A DNA stretch of 64,000 nucleotides from Tachypleus tridentatus (lineage: Eukaryota; Arthropoda; Merostomata; Xiphosura; Limulidae). The position numbers and the translations under genes were made by a program. The stretch covers positions 13,997,857 to 14,061,856 of the forward strand of contig NC_134834.1 in the NCBI RefSeq assembly GCF_004210375.1, in the 5' to 3' direction. The notes below the pieces were generated by a model. That model was not told where the DNA came from, made no database searches, and was given only the letters and a program-made list of their open reading frames with translations. How positions within the stretch are numbered: the first letter of the stretch is position 1; every line of letters starts with the position of its first letter. Shown in pieces: positions 12,364 through 26,200 of this stretch.

Positions 12364-12632
12364 GTTTGTTTGTTTTGAATTTCGCGCAAAAGTTACACGA
12401 GGGCTATCTTCGCTAGCTGTCCCTAATTTAGTAGTGTAAGACTAGAGAGAAGACAGATAGTCGTCTCTACCCACTGCTGACTCTTAGGCTACTCTTTTAC
12501 CAATGAATAGTGAGATTGACCGACGTCATTATTGCGCCCCACTGCTGAAAGATGTGTGGTGTGATGGGGATTCGAACCTGCGACCCTCACAATACAGGTC
12601 GAGTGTTCTAACCATCTGGCCATACCTGTCTA
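12364..12632 (-). mobile_element. tRNA-derived SINE, first family
   Basis: Tail TTGAATTTCGCGCAAAAG, body CTCTTTTACCAATGAATAG, and a reversed B box GGGGATTCGAACCTG near the right end. An open frame from 12,503 crosses this element and is not a gene. Confidence 0.85.
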
Positions 12633-13100
12633 AAACAGAAGGTACTATGAACCGGAGGAACACAGATAACCAATTATGTAGCTCAGCTCGGAGCAACAAC
12701 CAAAACCAAAACCGAATCTTGAAATGGTTCGGGAAGGCTAGAACACCGCATATATTGAACAGAAATAAAAGTAAAGGAGGAAGCTTTGGAATAATAAGTT
12801 CATATATATTTATTAAAGATCAGGTTACGAAACCAGTTTTGTTAAGAAAAAATAATACAAGGAGTGTTAGTTGGGAGTTGTCGTTTATTTAGATCAAATA
12901 TCTATCGGAGTTTTCCTTCTGGTTTAAAATTTTCTTGCAGAGCTCTAGTAAAGGAAAGGCAGCTAGACTGACAACACACCACCAACTATTGGGTTATTTT
13001 TGTCAAAACAAACAATAGGATTTATTGTTACCCTTATAACGCACCCATGACCCCCAAGATACGGAATGTGGTTTTAATTACAGAGGCTTATATTGTTCCG

Positions 13101-13373
13101 GGATTTTTCTTTTTTAATTTCGCGCAAAGCTGCACGATGGTTATCTGCGCTAGCCAACCCTAATTTGGCAGTGTAAGACTGTGGTAGGCAGCTAGTCATC
13201 ACCACCCACCGCCAACTCTTGGGCTACTCTTTTACCGACGAATAGTGGGATTGACCATAATATTATAATGCCTCCACGGATGAAAACGCGTGAATGTTTG
13301 GTGAAGGGGATTCGAACCCGTGACCCTCAGACTGCGGGTCGAGCGCTCTAACTTCCAGACCGTGTCAGGCTGC
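13101..13373 (-). mobile_element. tRNA-derived SINE, first family
   Basis: It shares AATTTCGCGCAAAGCTGCAC, CACCACCCACCGCCAACTCT and GGGGATTCGAACCCGTGACC with the other copies. It is near full length. Confidence 0.86.
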
Positions 13374-13930
13374 AAGATGTAGAACTAATTTAGCTCTATG
13401 GCTGTTAAATAAACTAATTATGTATATTTGTGTGTATTTTTGACGGGGCGCAAAGCATGCATTTGGCTATCTATACAAATCCCGGATAATCAAATCTCGA
13501 AATTTAGAGTTGTACGTCTATTACCATAATATTGATACACGAGGGGGCAAGACAAGAGAGCGGGGGTGGAAGTGTTATGCCTTTAATGAATCTTTAGCTA
13601 AAAATCTCTTCCTACACAAAGTATTGATGAAGATAGTTTCTCGATGCACCATGTTAAAAATATTTGGGACTAAAGTACGGTCGTTTGTAATTCTACACAA
13701 CTAACAATAGCAAAGACAGTCAGCACTTGGTCTTTATTCACCACTTTCAAATGAAAAAAAAAACAGAAGTAACTGCCACTTCGATAACGCGTTCGAGGCT
13801 AAAAGATGGAGGTAGTTGTGTCACGTCTCAAACCTCGGGCCCTTTGCTGATAATCCCGACAGGCTAACCACAAGACCGCACCTAGACCGTTCTAGATTCC
13901 ATAATATACTGCATTTTACTATTTGATGTT
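13374..13930. other. Stretch before the assembly gap
   Basis: It includes a decayed second-family SINE piece near 13,436-13,530. The rest is unannotated, and the short open frame at 13,510-13,704 shows no recognisable content. Confidence 0.3.
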
Positions 13931-14430
13931 NNNNNNNNNNNNNNNNNNNNNNNNNNNNNNNNNNNNNNNNNNNNNNNNNNNNNNNNNNNNNNNNNNNNNN
14001 NNNNNNNNNNNNNNNNNNNNNNNNNNNNNNNNNNNNNNNNNNNNNNNNNNNNNNNNNNNNNNNNNNNNNNNNNNNNNNNNNNNNNNNNNNNNNNNNNNNN
14101 NNNNNNNNNNNNNNNNNNNNNNNNNNNNNNNNNNNNNNNNNNNNNNNNNNNNNNNNNNNNNNNNNNNNNNNNNNNNNNNNNNNNNNNNNNNNNNNNNNNN
14201 NNNNNNNNNNNNNNNNNNNNNNNNNNNNNNNNNNNNNNNNNNNNNNNNNNNNNNNNNNNNNNNNNNNNNNNNNNNNNNNNNNNNNNNNNNNNNNNNNNNN
14301 NNNNNNNNNNNNNNNNNNNNNNNNNNNNNNNNNNNNNNNNNNNNNNNNNNNNNNNNNNNNNNNNNNNNNNNNNNNNNNNNNNNNNNNNNNNNNNNNNNNN
14401 NNNNNNNNNNNNNNNNNNNNNNNNNNNNNN
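13931..14430. other. Assembly gap, 500 N
   Basis: A run of exactly 500 N. It may be a placeholder length. The first half of the COP1 RING domain may be hidden here or may lie further upstream. Confidence 0.99.
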
Positions 14431-15701
14431 TCATTTATTGAAGCATGTGTTATTTTCATTTGCCACTGAAGAGTAAACCTGAGGAAGACATTTGTGGCTG
14501 TAGATCCCCTAAACAATTTTTAGTTAAAATGAAAAACAAATCCTTCCCCCTTTATTATCTAAATTTTAACTGTTTGAAGTGCTTGCCTCAAAAGTTTGAC
14601 ATTCTGCTGCTTTTGTTATGTTTATAAATATAATTTTATCTGTTTCTATATTGCACAGAAGAGCACCATTTTGTCTAAGGTTTAACAGTTTGATTTATTA
14701 AATATTGGATATGTATATAACTGATGGGCCCCCCAATTTCTCATGCAGAGTTATGAATTTTTACCAATGTAACTGGTATCTGTAAATGTTCATGATACCA
14801 GTTTTTGAATTTCATCTGATCATACACTTACCTTGGTTCTATCATGAACCGTATTGTAACCAGGCATTTTGTATTCTGAGAAACATTGATGTATCAAAAA
14901 TTCTGTACTTGATTTGAGTTGCAATATATTTCATTGAAGAAAGGCCTTAAAGACTGTTTCATTCATTATAATAAGCCCTTACCAAAGTATGGTAGTATGG
15001 TCCTATAAGAGAAATAACAGAGGTATACCTTATATGTTGAAAACGTTTCACGTCCAAGTTATAATAGGCTTAATCTTTTGACAGTTACAATTAATTATAG
15101 CCTATTACACAAACCTATAAGAATCTGGTAACAAGCTGTATAGTAGGCTTAGTATATTTTTTAACACTGCATTCATTAGCTATTCTCTTAGGGATTTTCA
15201 GGAAGTACAAGTGTTTAATAATAGTGTTAACCACATCATGTTTGTCAAGTCCACTGCCAATAATGAGCTTTTCTCAATACAGAACTCGTGAGGCCAGCTG
15301 GAACACAGTGGTGGTTGGAACACTGTGTTGATATAGGTCATTTGTTACGACAACAGCTGCTAAGATGTTAACATCTTGTCTCTGTTAGGAGAAAATATTG
15401 TTTTGAAAAATATAATAAACCTAATACTAAAGTCTTATACCAAATATCATGAATTATACTCGCGCTTTGTCAGCTTGGAAAAGTAGTTCACGCCATAACA
15501 ATGACTTCTTTCTTTATGCTGATTGGAATGTAAATTTGTTTGTATGTTTATTATGTCTTACAAGAAGTATCGTGTTATAAGGCCTGTGTAATATTTCTTT
15601 ACAGGAGGTGTACACATTGTAACACATCGTTGCAGGAATTGTCACATTATACACACTGAGTAACATTTCAAATACTTGTGTTCTCACTGTTTACGTTTCA
15701 G
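14431..15701 (+). other. Probable COP1 intron, 5' part
   Basis: No exon was recognised, including the expected first RING half (a CPIC...CGHSFC-type sequence). The last bases form the acceptor (GTTTACGTTTCAG) of the exon at 15,702. Confidence 0.5.
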
Positions 15702-15799
15702 TTTCAAGTGCATCAGAAGAGCCCTGGAACAGAGTAACAGGTGTCCCAAGTGCAACTTTGTGATCGACAAAAAAGATCAAATATTCCCCAACTTCCTAT
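15702..15799 (+). CDS. COP1: COP1 exon: second half of RING
   Basis: Acceptor TTTACGTTTCAG and donor GTTAGT. The exon enters with one base and leaves with one. [18 protein letters not shown] supplies the last zinc ligands of the RING (K-C-I and C-P-K-C), followed by FPNFL. Confidence 0.93.
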
Positions 15800-17220
15800 G
15801 TTAGTATTGTATCTTTTTACTTTATATGTCTACCAAGTCTATCTGTAAAACTGTCTTCATTTGACAACTGATTACTGGCATATCTTTATAAAGGGATTTT
15901 CATATTTTGTAAATTTATCTGTCTCTCTTTTTTAATAGTTGTTTTACATTCTAGTTAATTTTGTATATTTTGACCTTCAGAAACTCTGTGATAAGTCGTC
16001 TTATGTGGGATTAATTACAGTTGTAAGTTGAACACCTATTGGGTTCACTGAATAATCACAAATTGATTAAAAGAACTGACTCGGGATAGAAAGTAAAGTG
16101 ATGATAAATTTGTCTAGTTAAATTACTCAAAGATATGTCTTAGGACTTTCATTATTTATTTTTATGGGTTTGTTAGAATCGTAGTCATTGGTAATTCTAA
16201 CTGTATTCTAAATGGTTGGCATGATTTGGTTCTGTTGGGAATACTTCTTACCCCAAAAAACCTTTACAATCTTGAAATTTAAAACTGACCAGAAATGAAA
16301 GATAGATTTTGATAAAGTTTATAATGAATATCTGTATTGTCAGGGTGTATGACAAATTTGGTATTTGTAGTCTAACGTAGTCTTTGTTCTTTTGTAAGAA
16401 ATACTTTATTTCAACAGCTGACACGCGATTTTTATTCTCATTCATAAGTTTTATGAACCACTAAAAATCTTTTTTGCATAAATATTGTTTTGAATATAAT
16501 TTCAAATTTAGTGTTAAAATTTTTTATGTTTAGCATTACTTTATAATTTTTTTTAACCAAAGTACAATATATACCGTTGAAAATTTGTATCTACAACTGA
16601 ACTATTTATTAAAACTTAATTGTATTCAGACTTTCATAATTTGGGTTAGTTTTGACGACATATTTTAGTTTTGGTCATTTCGATTAAGAGAGGTTATAGA
16701 CTATTTTTGTTTTAACACTTAAATGTAATTTTATTTAGTGAATGAGCTTATTACGAAACATCAACAGAAGATGGCAGAAAAGAAACTCAAAGTAGACAAC
16801 ACTGTAAGCAGTAATACTTTGTTATTCCATACGTATTGTTTGTAGACAATATATTGCAAACCCACAATGATTTTGATGTTTTCTTTCTTTACTTACTGCT
16901 TTTCAGTTAAAATAATGAATGTGATGATTTATAAATAAAGCTTCATATTTTACATATATTAGAGAGATTGGTAAAGGTTTACACAATTTCAAAACATTTA
17001 TGTTCTTTGGTATCAAGTTCTAACTTGCATATTGCAATAGATACAACCTTTTACAGGTTGAATGCTAATCAAGTTGTGAATGAACAGTCATGTAAACAAA
17101 TGTTTCACTTAATCTGTCATTAATCTCAGCTACTAATGTTTTCTGCTATTAGTATCTTTATTGAATACCTTTTAACAAGTCAGTTTTATTTTTATGAAAG
17201 TGGATTTGTTGAATGATTTA

Positions 17221-17266
<46 letters not shown>

Positions 17267-20200
17267 ATTGCTTTTAATAATTTACAACAGTTTCTTCCAG
17301 CACCATTAACATTGCATAAATGTCAAAAACTATCTCAGACTTCCAAAACAATCAGATTTGGAGCTAGGAAGTAGTTGTCACTTAGCACTAAAATTGTTCA
17401 TTACAAACTCTCAAAGTCTGTGTTTATAGTTTTTAAATTACATTGTTAATAGAAAAAGTAAAACAAATAGCTTGACTAACAATAAGTTTGTGTTTGATTA
17501 TAGAAAGCCCAAGGGGTATCAAAGCTTCAAGAATTTCTTGCTCAAGAAGGAGACAAGCTAAACCTTGCTGATGTTAACTACATGCTTGAAATGCTGTCGC
17601 AGAAAAAACAACAGTTAGAAGCCGTAAGAGAATGCCTTGTCATGTTACCGTCTTTCAACTGAAATTACCTGATGTTAAGGGCTTGAAAAATTGTTTGATA
17701 GTTTCAAGATGATAAACTTAAAGTTCTGTCTTTTTTCACTATTTATTACTCACTTTATATCATTCTATTAATATTTTGCAGTCTAAGTATCTATATCACA
17801 ATGGCTAAGAGGACACGTACTGTGAGATATCTGTGGAACCTTCATGTACTTCTAATCACGAACACTTTAGTCCTAGAACTTCACTGACATGTTGACCTTT
17901 AAAATGCTTAATCTTTTGTTATCTATTTGAGTTGGCTATTGGTCAGTAATCAAATGAAATTCTGTGTTTAATAACAGAAAATTTATATAAAATAAAAGCT
18001 GTTGAATTGTACATTTCAGTGATACAAAATATAAGGTTTAATAAATATCTGATATACTTTTCAAATGCATTGCCAACCAAACATGTTTCAACATATATTT
18101 TTTCTGATATGAAATGTTTAGTTATGAAATTCTATGTCCACAGTTTATAATAATTTTAACTTTGGTGATGTAATTATTCAAGAAACAGCATAATGTCTTT
18201 ATATAAGTAATTAATCTAATTCTGTTTCAGCTATATAACTTCTGACACAGAATTTTTTTTTGGGGGAGTTGAAAAGTGAATTATTCATTAGTTAAGTAGA
18301 TGTTTCAACCTAATGTGTCTGATATTTCAATACTGATAACATTGAGTATACCAGCAAATATCACAATGAATTCTTAACACTGCAAAAAGTACCTTTACCA
18401 AAGAGGAGATTACTATTTTATTTATTTAGAATTTATTAAATTTTTTACATCTTAAGAAACCTCTCTTTATAGGCTTCGTTTGTTTTCATCCACAGAAACC
18501 TGGTATCAATATAAATGTGTTTCGTCATTACTGTAAAACAAGGGGTGAAAAGAAAAAACTTTCTTACTGCATTATTTACAGGAAAAAAAATTCTCCTGGT
18601 GCCAGATTTATTTTAAAAACAAAACTAGTAAATTTGAAAGGAGAATCCCAAACCATTGCTCTAGAAGGAACCATGTGTGTGCCCATAGTAGTGATATAGT
18701 AAATGCTTTTTGCAGTCTACATATGTTATAACTACAGGATGTTCTGAAAGTCACTGTGCAATTTTGTAATCATATTTTATTCAGTCTATTTCAAGCCAGC
18801 AACTGATAGCGGTGTTTAGAAACAAAATAAGAAGGATCCAGGCCTGTATTGATGCCAACAGGGGTCACTTTCAACATTGTTTATAATTGTCATTCATATT
18901 TACCTCCTGTATTCTATATTGAAACGTGTCTGTTAATAAATATATAAGTGCACAGTGACTTTCCGAACACCCTGTATTATACACAAAGACCAGAAAATAT
19001 AAGTGGCACAGTTATTTTGATTTTGAAGCGTTTTTGTATATTTTCAAACTGTTGTGCTGAATTTACACATGAACCAAACACTTGTTTAATCTGTGAGTTA
19101 GTTATATTGAAATTAAACTGATTTTAATGAAGTCCTAGAATTTTTATATGGAACTATTATGTAGTTAGTGTGTTTCTCTAACATCCTGTCTGCAAAGTTT
19201 TATACATGTATTTGAAATTAGAAGGGTTATGAATATTTATTTTAAATTATTTTCTTTACTTGCTATTGATGATTATTTGTTACAAATGGAAAGTCAGTAA
19301 ATATTGAGATAAGATCCCTGACTTGTTTTGTATATATTTTTTTTAATTTTTGTACAGGACTGTAAGGCAACACAGCTTCAATTACTTAAAGAATTTTGGA
19401 ACAGATTAGGAAACAAAAGAAAGATGTGAGACTGATATTTTATATTATTTTGAGGAATTTCATTGATCAAAATGCCTAATATATAGTAAAAGTTAAATAA
19501 GAGCTTTTTCAGTATTTTGAATGGTAGAAATGGATCATTAATTATATAATTGTTTATACCTGAATACTTATGAAATGTTCAGTAAATAAAACAGATTCTG
19601 TTATTCTGATCAATAAAGCTGTATGCATGTTGGATGTCTTTAAGTGTTTATGGTTGAAGCTGTAGTACCCTTGTTGTTGTTATTACTTTTAACCTGTGTT
19701 TTATACCAGTACCAGTAGAAATTGTGTGTACAACCCAATGTAACTTTTAATTGTACAATTTACAGTAGCCATATTCTAAAGTTATTCTTGTGTTTCAAGC
19801 ATTAAAACGGTCGTATGCCACTGAATTTTACTGTGTTAAATTTTGTCATCAGCTATAAATTAGCAGTTATTTTCTAATTTTTGTATACTTTTTGTTGTAG
19901 GTACTAGACCAGATAAACAAAGAAATAGACGTCATTGATAAAGACACCAAACATGTGGAAGTATGTTATCTATAAATCTCTCTCAACCTTTTGGCATTGC
20001 TATTGTAATGGTCATACTTGTTTTCTCTGTCCTTCTAAACTTCTTCAATTTTAGAATCAACATGCTAAACTCAAGTTTGATTCTCATTGTGTAACACTAC
20101 TTGTTAATAATTTTATTGACTTTCTTTTATGTGTACAAATAAATTTTTATAAACGTGAAAGTTGCAGTGTTTTTCTGGTTATATACTCGTGTTCTGATAA

Positions 20201-23200
20201 TGTGTGGGAACTTGAAATTCGAACATCAGTCAGATGAAACGGCTTGATATTAAAATCAAATATGTATATATTTCCGTTTGTTAAAAAAGGAAAACATTTG
20301 TTCATCTGAGATGTTCGTTCACTTCAAGTTTTTTTTTATTTTTTGGTTTATATAGGAAATGATTCAAGACCACCAACTAGTCTACCAAAGAAAAAGTGTA
20401 AGTGTATTTTCATTATTAAAACTATTGTCATGGGTATCTTTTTAATGCATGACACAAGGTTTAGTTTCTTGCATTCAAAATTTTATTAAACTATTTGTGC
20501 CATACCATTTAGTACAGCATAATTCTTAGCTAATAATCCATATTTTAATATTAAGTTTTAAGTTCTTTAATTCTTAGTCAGTATTTTACAAATCCTCAAT
20601 TTTTTTTCTCCCCTGGTGTGAAACATTTTCTTTAGACAATCTTCCCTTTATCTACAACCTCTCCATTAACTATGAAATTAAATATAAATTACTCACTATA
20701 ATATTGTCATTGGTCAGCCAAACCTTAATTTTTATGGCCTTCAATTTTGTGTAGTTACAGAGCTATCAAATAGAAAGTCAGACCTCTCCTGCCACACCCA
20801 CTTGTCACATCCTCTCAGAATTTATTAATAGTTTTCTCTTGCATTTAATTATACACCAAAGCATTGAAATCTATAAAGACTTTGAGTACAAACAGGTCAC
20901 ATGGTTGGTCAAATTGACTGAGCTTGTGTTGAGAGAGTTAGACTTGTTTATACCAGAAGTGGACAAGATAAAGTTTTCAAAATCATAATTGGTGTCAAGA
21001 GAATTTTGGTTTTCTTGTACTTCTACAAATGTTATTTTACATTTCTCTTGTAAAGTAGAAAACAAATATTTAAGTTGAAACCTGTTGTTATTTTTTGTAG
21101 TGTTGTTCGATATGTTAACAAATAAATAAGTTTTTAAAATTCTGATATTATATGTAAAAGTTAACACTAAAACACAAATATGCATTTTGGCCCAATCTCT
21201 AATGATTAAGTTAACTTCTCAAGATAATTAGTGAAAGCTTTCTAGAAACAAATGTGATTCCTAAAGGACAGACGTGATGTCTAGAATGTTCTAGTACTGT
21301 TTTTGTGTGCACTTAACACACAAGTTGATTGCTCTTGGTGTTTGAAAAGTAAAAAAAAGATTGAAGAAAACATTGTGTGTTTGTTTCGTTGTTGTGAATG
21401 TGTTATCTGTGGGTTCACGTTTCGCCTGTCGTGACTCTTTTATTAGAATGGTCATTTATTTATGATGAATCATTCATAATTTTTTGGAAGCTGTTATGTA
21501 AAGCTTTTTAGCATCCCTAAATACACAGTTTAACATACATTCTGAGAAACTTTGTCTGTAAATATTGGTGAAATGCACATAATTTATAACTGGAACATAA
21601 AATGTTCATTTTTTTTTTTAGTAATATGGTTTTTAAATTTGCAGAGTATTTCATTGTTATTTCTGTAATTTCATTTCAAATTATTATTCCTTTTGCACCT
21701 GCACTTCGGTTGTGTTAAAACTTAAACTATAATTTCTCTCAAGCGACAAACAGAACTTGAAAATTGAGTTTATAGTGTACACAGTTATTTTGTCAGATGA
21801 CGGAAACAGTCCCGAACTACAGATTTTAATATTTAAAATCACATGAACTATCAAAATCCTGTTGAGATATTGCCCTACTCTTTGTATTTAGTGACCATAT
21901 GTAACCAGATGATCTTGTTCTCATATGTTTAAAAGTTTCACTTGTGAGTCATTAGAGACTATAATAGAACTTGTGTTACTTGTACCTTAGTAAAACCAGT
22001 AGAATTTGCAGCTTTCCAGATTTTTCACTACGAAAACTTCACCCTAGTGTATTTGAATACGCGTTTCGGATACGTGCACAGGTTTTTGTCAACTACAACT
22101 GTTGTTTTCATATTATACTTAAAGTTTTGTATAATTAATGTACAACTGGGCGATAAGTGGAATTTCTTAATTAATCATTGAGTTCATTAATCAATTACAT
22201 TAACTTCATTATTTTCACATGGAACTTAAACAGTTGTAGAAGTTAGAAACAGATAAAATCACTAATTTGGATTAGTTGAATAGTTTCATGAGTTATGGCA
22301 CTAATTCATTTAATTTTTTAAACCTGGGATTAGTCAATAATAATTGTTATAATTGTAATAGTAATATTTTGATTACTGGGATAAGTAAAATAATTGAAAG
22401 CAGTAGTAAACAAAAATTCATTTTGATTATTTGGTTATTATTTGGATCATTAATTGATTTAATCTTTAATTTTGAGTTGATTATATCTCTGAGCTCCAAG
22501 CTACAGAACGCACTTTCAAACCTTTTAGTCTTACCCACCACATTAAATCTTCGACTTGGTATAAAACATGATGACATTGTGACAGGCATTGCTCAAGTGA
22601 TGATTGTCTCGCATTAAAACGTTTTAACTGTGACGTGTGGTGATTGTAAGGCCTAAAACAAATGTTCAAGTAGTACCGTTCAAATATACTGAAGATAAAA
22701 TTGGTAACTGAAAGGATTTGGTAAACAATAATAAATTTTTATGGTATTTAAGAAACATTAGCTTGCTTGTATACATTTTAACTATAAAAGAACCACCATA
22801 TTTCTTGGAAACTTCTTGGCCTGTATTTATCATGCTTTGTTTATAACAGATTTGATAGTTTGATGTAATTTGATGTAACATTGATTTTCCTTTTCTCAGC
22901 TGTCTTTGTTCAGTGGCCACTTAAATGTTGCTTGTTCAGCTAATGAAGAAACTCAGGCTATGTCTTTAGATAATACTGGTTGTACTTCTCTTAGTGGTCT
23001 TCAAGATGGCTTCAACGGAAGTCGATACGTAAGTTAATAGCTGAATGTCTCACTTTGAGGAGCATAAGTGTGCAGTTGACATCCAACTTTTGCAAGTTGA
23101 TTCATTGTTATTTGTAATAGTAAATGTTTATAGATGTTAGTGTTTAGTGTTTTAGTGCTCTGAAAACATTGTTACCACTCTTAAATATTCTAGTGATTTG

Positions 23201-26200
23201 CATTCTTATTTGTAAGAAACAGCCCCTCAGTGGTACGTGGTTTGTAGTTTTATTTAATACTAAAAAAACAAAACAGGTTTCAGTACCTTTTGTTGGGCAC
23301 AGCCCAGATAGCCCATTATATTTCAAACAACACACACTAATAAAAACTTTTAATTTATTGAAAATAAAGTATATTTATTGGTTGTACAATTTACTTCAAC
23401 CAAGAATGTTACCTTTTTTGACCTGACATCATATGAAGGTCGTGGGTCGTCAGTACACACACTTCTGTCTATGCTGTGTTGTAGCTACTGCAGTCAATAA
23501 ATCAGTAATTTTTATAAGAAATATGTTGATCAAAATAAGTAGAAGTTAACTGATTATAAAGGATGGAATAATCTGATGAATATTTGAAAAACGTTTAATT
23601 ACAGAAAAAATAAAGTAATTTTAATGTGTATTTTTAAGACTAACAGCAAAATGCTTGACATACAAAAATGGTAGAAAAGCTAAGTTAGATGCTAGTTTTT
23701 GATTAAAAAAAAAATTAAATAATCTATCTAATATATTATCCCAAGTTTCTTGCAATTTGCTTGTTTCTGCTGTTGTAACAAAATAGTCATCATATGTTAG
23801 TGACATTCACACAACCTGATCTGCGAAGCTGTAATTTCAGTGTTTAGCTATTAAACAGATTCAAAATAGCTTTTCAATAAGGCAAAATATTGTTGTAGTT
23901 TTAACTTTTTTAAAGTTTACAAATAAGTTGTTGTATTTGTAACCACTTTTAGCTTCTGCTTTATGTTGGCTCATTATGAAATATAGTATTTTTTCCGTTA
24001 AGTGAAAACGTATATTGAAGTGTAACTTCTACACATGACTTCTGTATTGAAAATTATTTGTTATTAATTTTCTGTGTTACTTGTTTTCATATTCCCTAGT
24101 ATTATGTAATATTATGTAATTAATTAAATTGTTTGTTGTTTTTCTACGCCCGTTTAGGGAAGTAAACAACATTGGTTGACAACTACGGTAGCAGCTAGAA
24201 GAAAGCGTATGAATATACATTTTGAAGACTTGCAACAGTGTTATTTCTCGTCTCGAAGTAAAGAAATTCATTTGAATTCATCTGGTTAGTGATATGCCCG
24301 TTACTGTTTAAAGATTGAGAAAACTGTTTAAAACTGCTTGTGTTTTCCTCTTGTTAGATTCCCCAGTTTTATAGTTATAAAATGACATTGAAGCAATGCT
24401 CCAAGAACATCATGTATTATTTTATTATTGAAATGTAATTATTACTACTTGTGTTATTTGAAACTGTTAACAAACACTGGCATCTGTGATGTCTTTTTCT
24501 AATTTTAAATGGTACTTTTTAGTGCATTCGTTCATTATTTGCATAATATATATATTCATTTCTCATCCTGGAATTTAATTGCATTGGAAGCTGCTCATTA
24601 TGTTATTTATGTAGACTTTGCATAAGCCTAGCTTGAATGAAACCTAAATTCTCTATAATTGTTCTTGATATAATGTTGGCATGAATTAATGGTACAAAAG
24701 CCACACACTACTGTGGCTTTACTAACCTGTCTTTACAAGCTGTTAATGTATACCAACCAATTCTTGTATGAAAACAAGATATAGTTCATGTAGTGGTCAT
24801 GAAGTTTTGTATGTAAATATTAACTAATAGCAATTTAAACTTGATAATAAATTATCTTGTTTCATCACGCACAAAATGTTGAAAAATTCCTTTTTAATTG
24901 TTAATAACTTGTAACATTATGTTAAGATATATTTGGAATGTTGTGTTCAGTGACTTTAAGCACAACCCTGAATGTTTGTTTATTGACACAGGTAATTCAC
25001 AGTGTGATGGGTTGGAAGAATTTCAAGAGAGTCTTTCCAAGTTTACCAGATACAGTGCCATGAGACCTTTAGTAACATTAAATTATGCGAGTGATTTGTT
25101 TAACGCGTCGAGTATTGTTTCAAGGTGAGATGGTTTTTATTGATTACCTAAACCATTTAGTAAGCTACGCTCAGTGCACATGTTTGTTTTAAAAGGTAAC
25201 AATAATCTTTATGTTTGCGTTACGTAACTCTTGCTCAAACGTAAGCTAAGTACGTTCAGGAGACTTGAAGGCAGTTGATAAATTAATGTGGTTAATTCCG
25301 TTGAACAAGTGAAAAAGCACATACAGTGGTCTCTCAGTACAATAGATGTGAAAAACTAGTCTGGGATTGGAATGCTTTGAGAGAGGTTCTTATATAAGTT
25401 GGGAAGATAGTTGTAATCTGGGTGTTTAGATCTCTTCTCATATGTTTCACCAAAACTGGCTACAGTGAGTCAGTACAATGGTAGGACAACCGGTAATGAT
25501 AAGATAGACAGAAATATAACTGTGTGGAACTCGATGTTGGTATGGAAAGAACACGAAGCGTTGAAACTGGTATATGTGACTTTGATATTTTACTGTTACT
25601 GTGGGCTTAAACCTTAATGCAAATTATTGTACATTGTATTGTGTATTTACTTGTTATCATATGATGTTGTACCAGTGATTTAATATTTACAAAGTTACTT
25701 TATTTTTTGTACAGATGTAACTTCAAATAACATGAGCAACACAATCTTCATTTGTAGTAGTGATTAGTTATGATAGTAATAGATAGTTGGAATCACTAAT
25801 ATTTACCTGAAGTGTCTTCGTCAGCTTTCATGCTGATTATTTTGTGGATCTGTGCTGTAAAAGGTTTTACGGCAGGTTGAACAACCATGTAGTTACGATA
25901 GAAATGTGTCAAATTTATTTGGTACATTTTAGCAGATTCTGTAAAATGTCCGTAGTCACTGTGATGGGGTCTGAGTGGACCGTATAATGAAGAAATTAAT
26001 TTTAAAATATTTACACAATAATAAACTATCATTTTGCAAGCAAAAAAAAACATTGACACTCAACCCTCTGCAGACTCAGCAAATAGTTCGATGTGGCTTT
26101 GCTATAACAAAACAAACTGTTAAAATCTTTTCCTTTATTGGTCAATAAATTAACACTGAATATTACAACTAGTTTCTTACCTTCTAAGCTAAGTATAACA

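Noticed and set aside
12503-12892. 129-codon plus-strand frame as a gene
   Set aside because: Its first third lies in a SINE and the remainder has no recognisable protein content or splice context.
13821-14516. Long frames across 13.8-14.5 kb
   Set aside because: They consist almost entirely of undetermined bases in the assembly gap.
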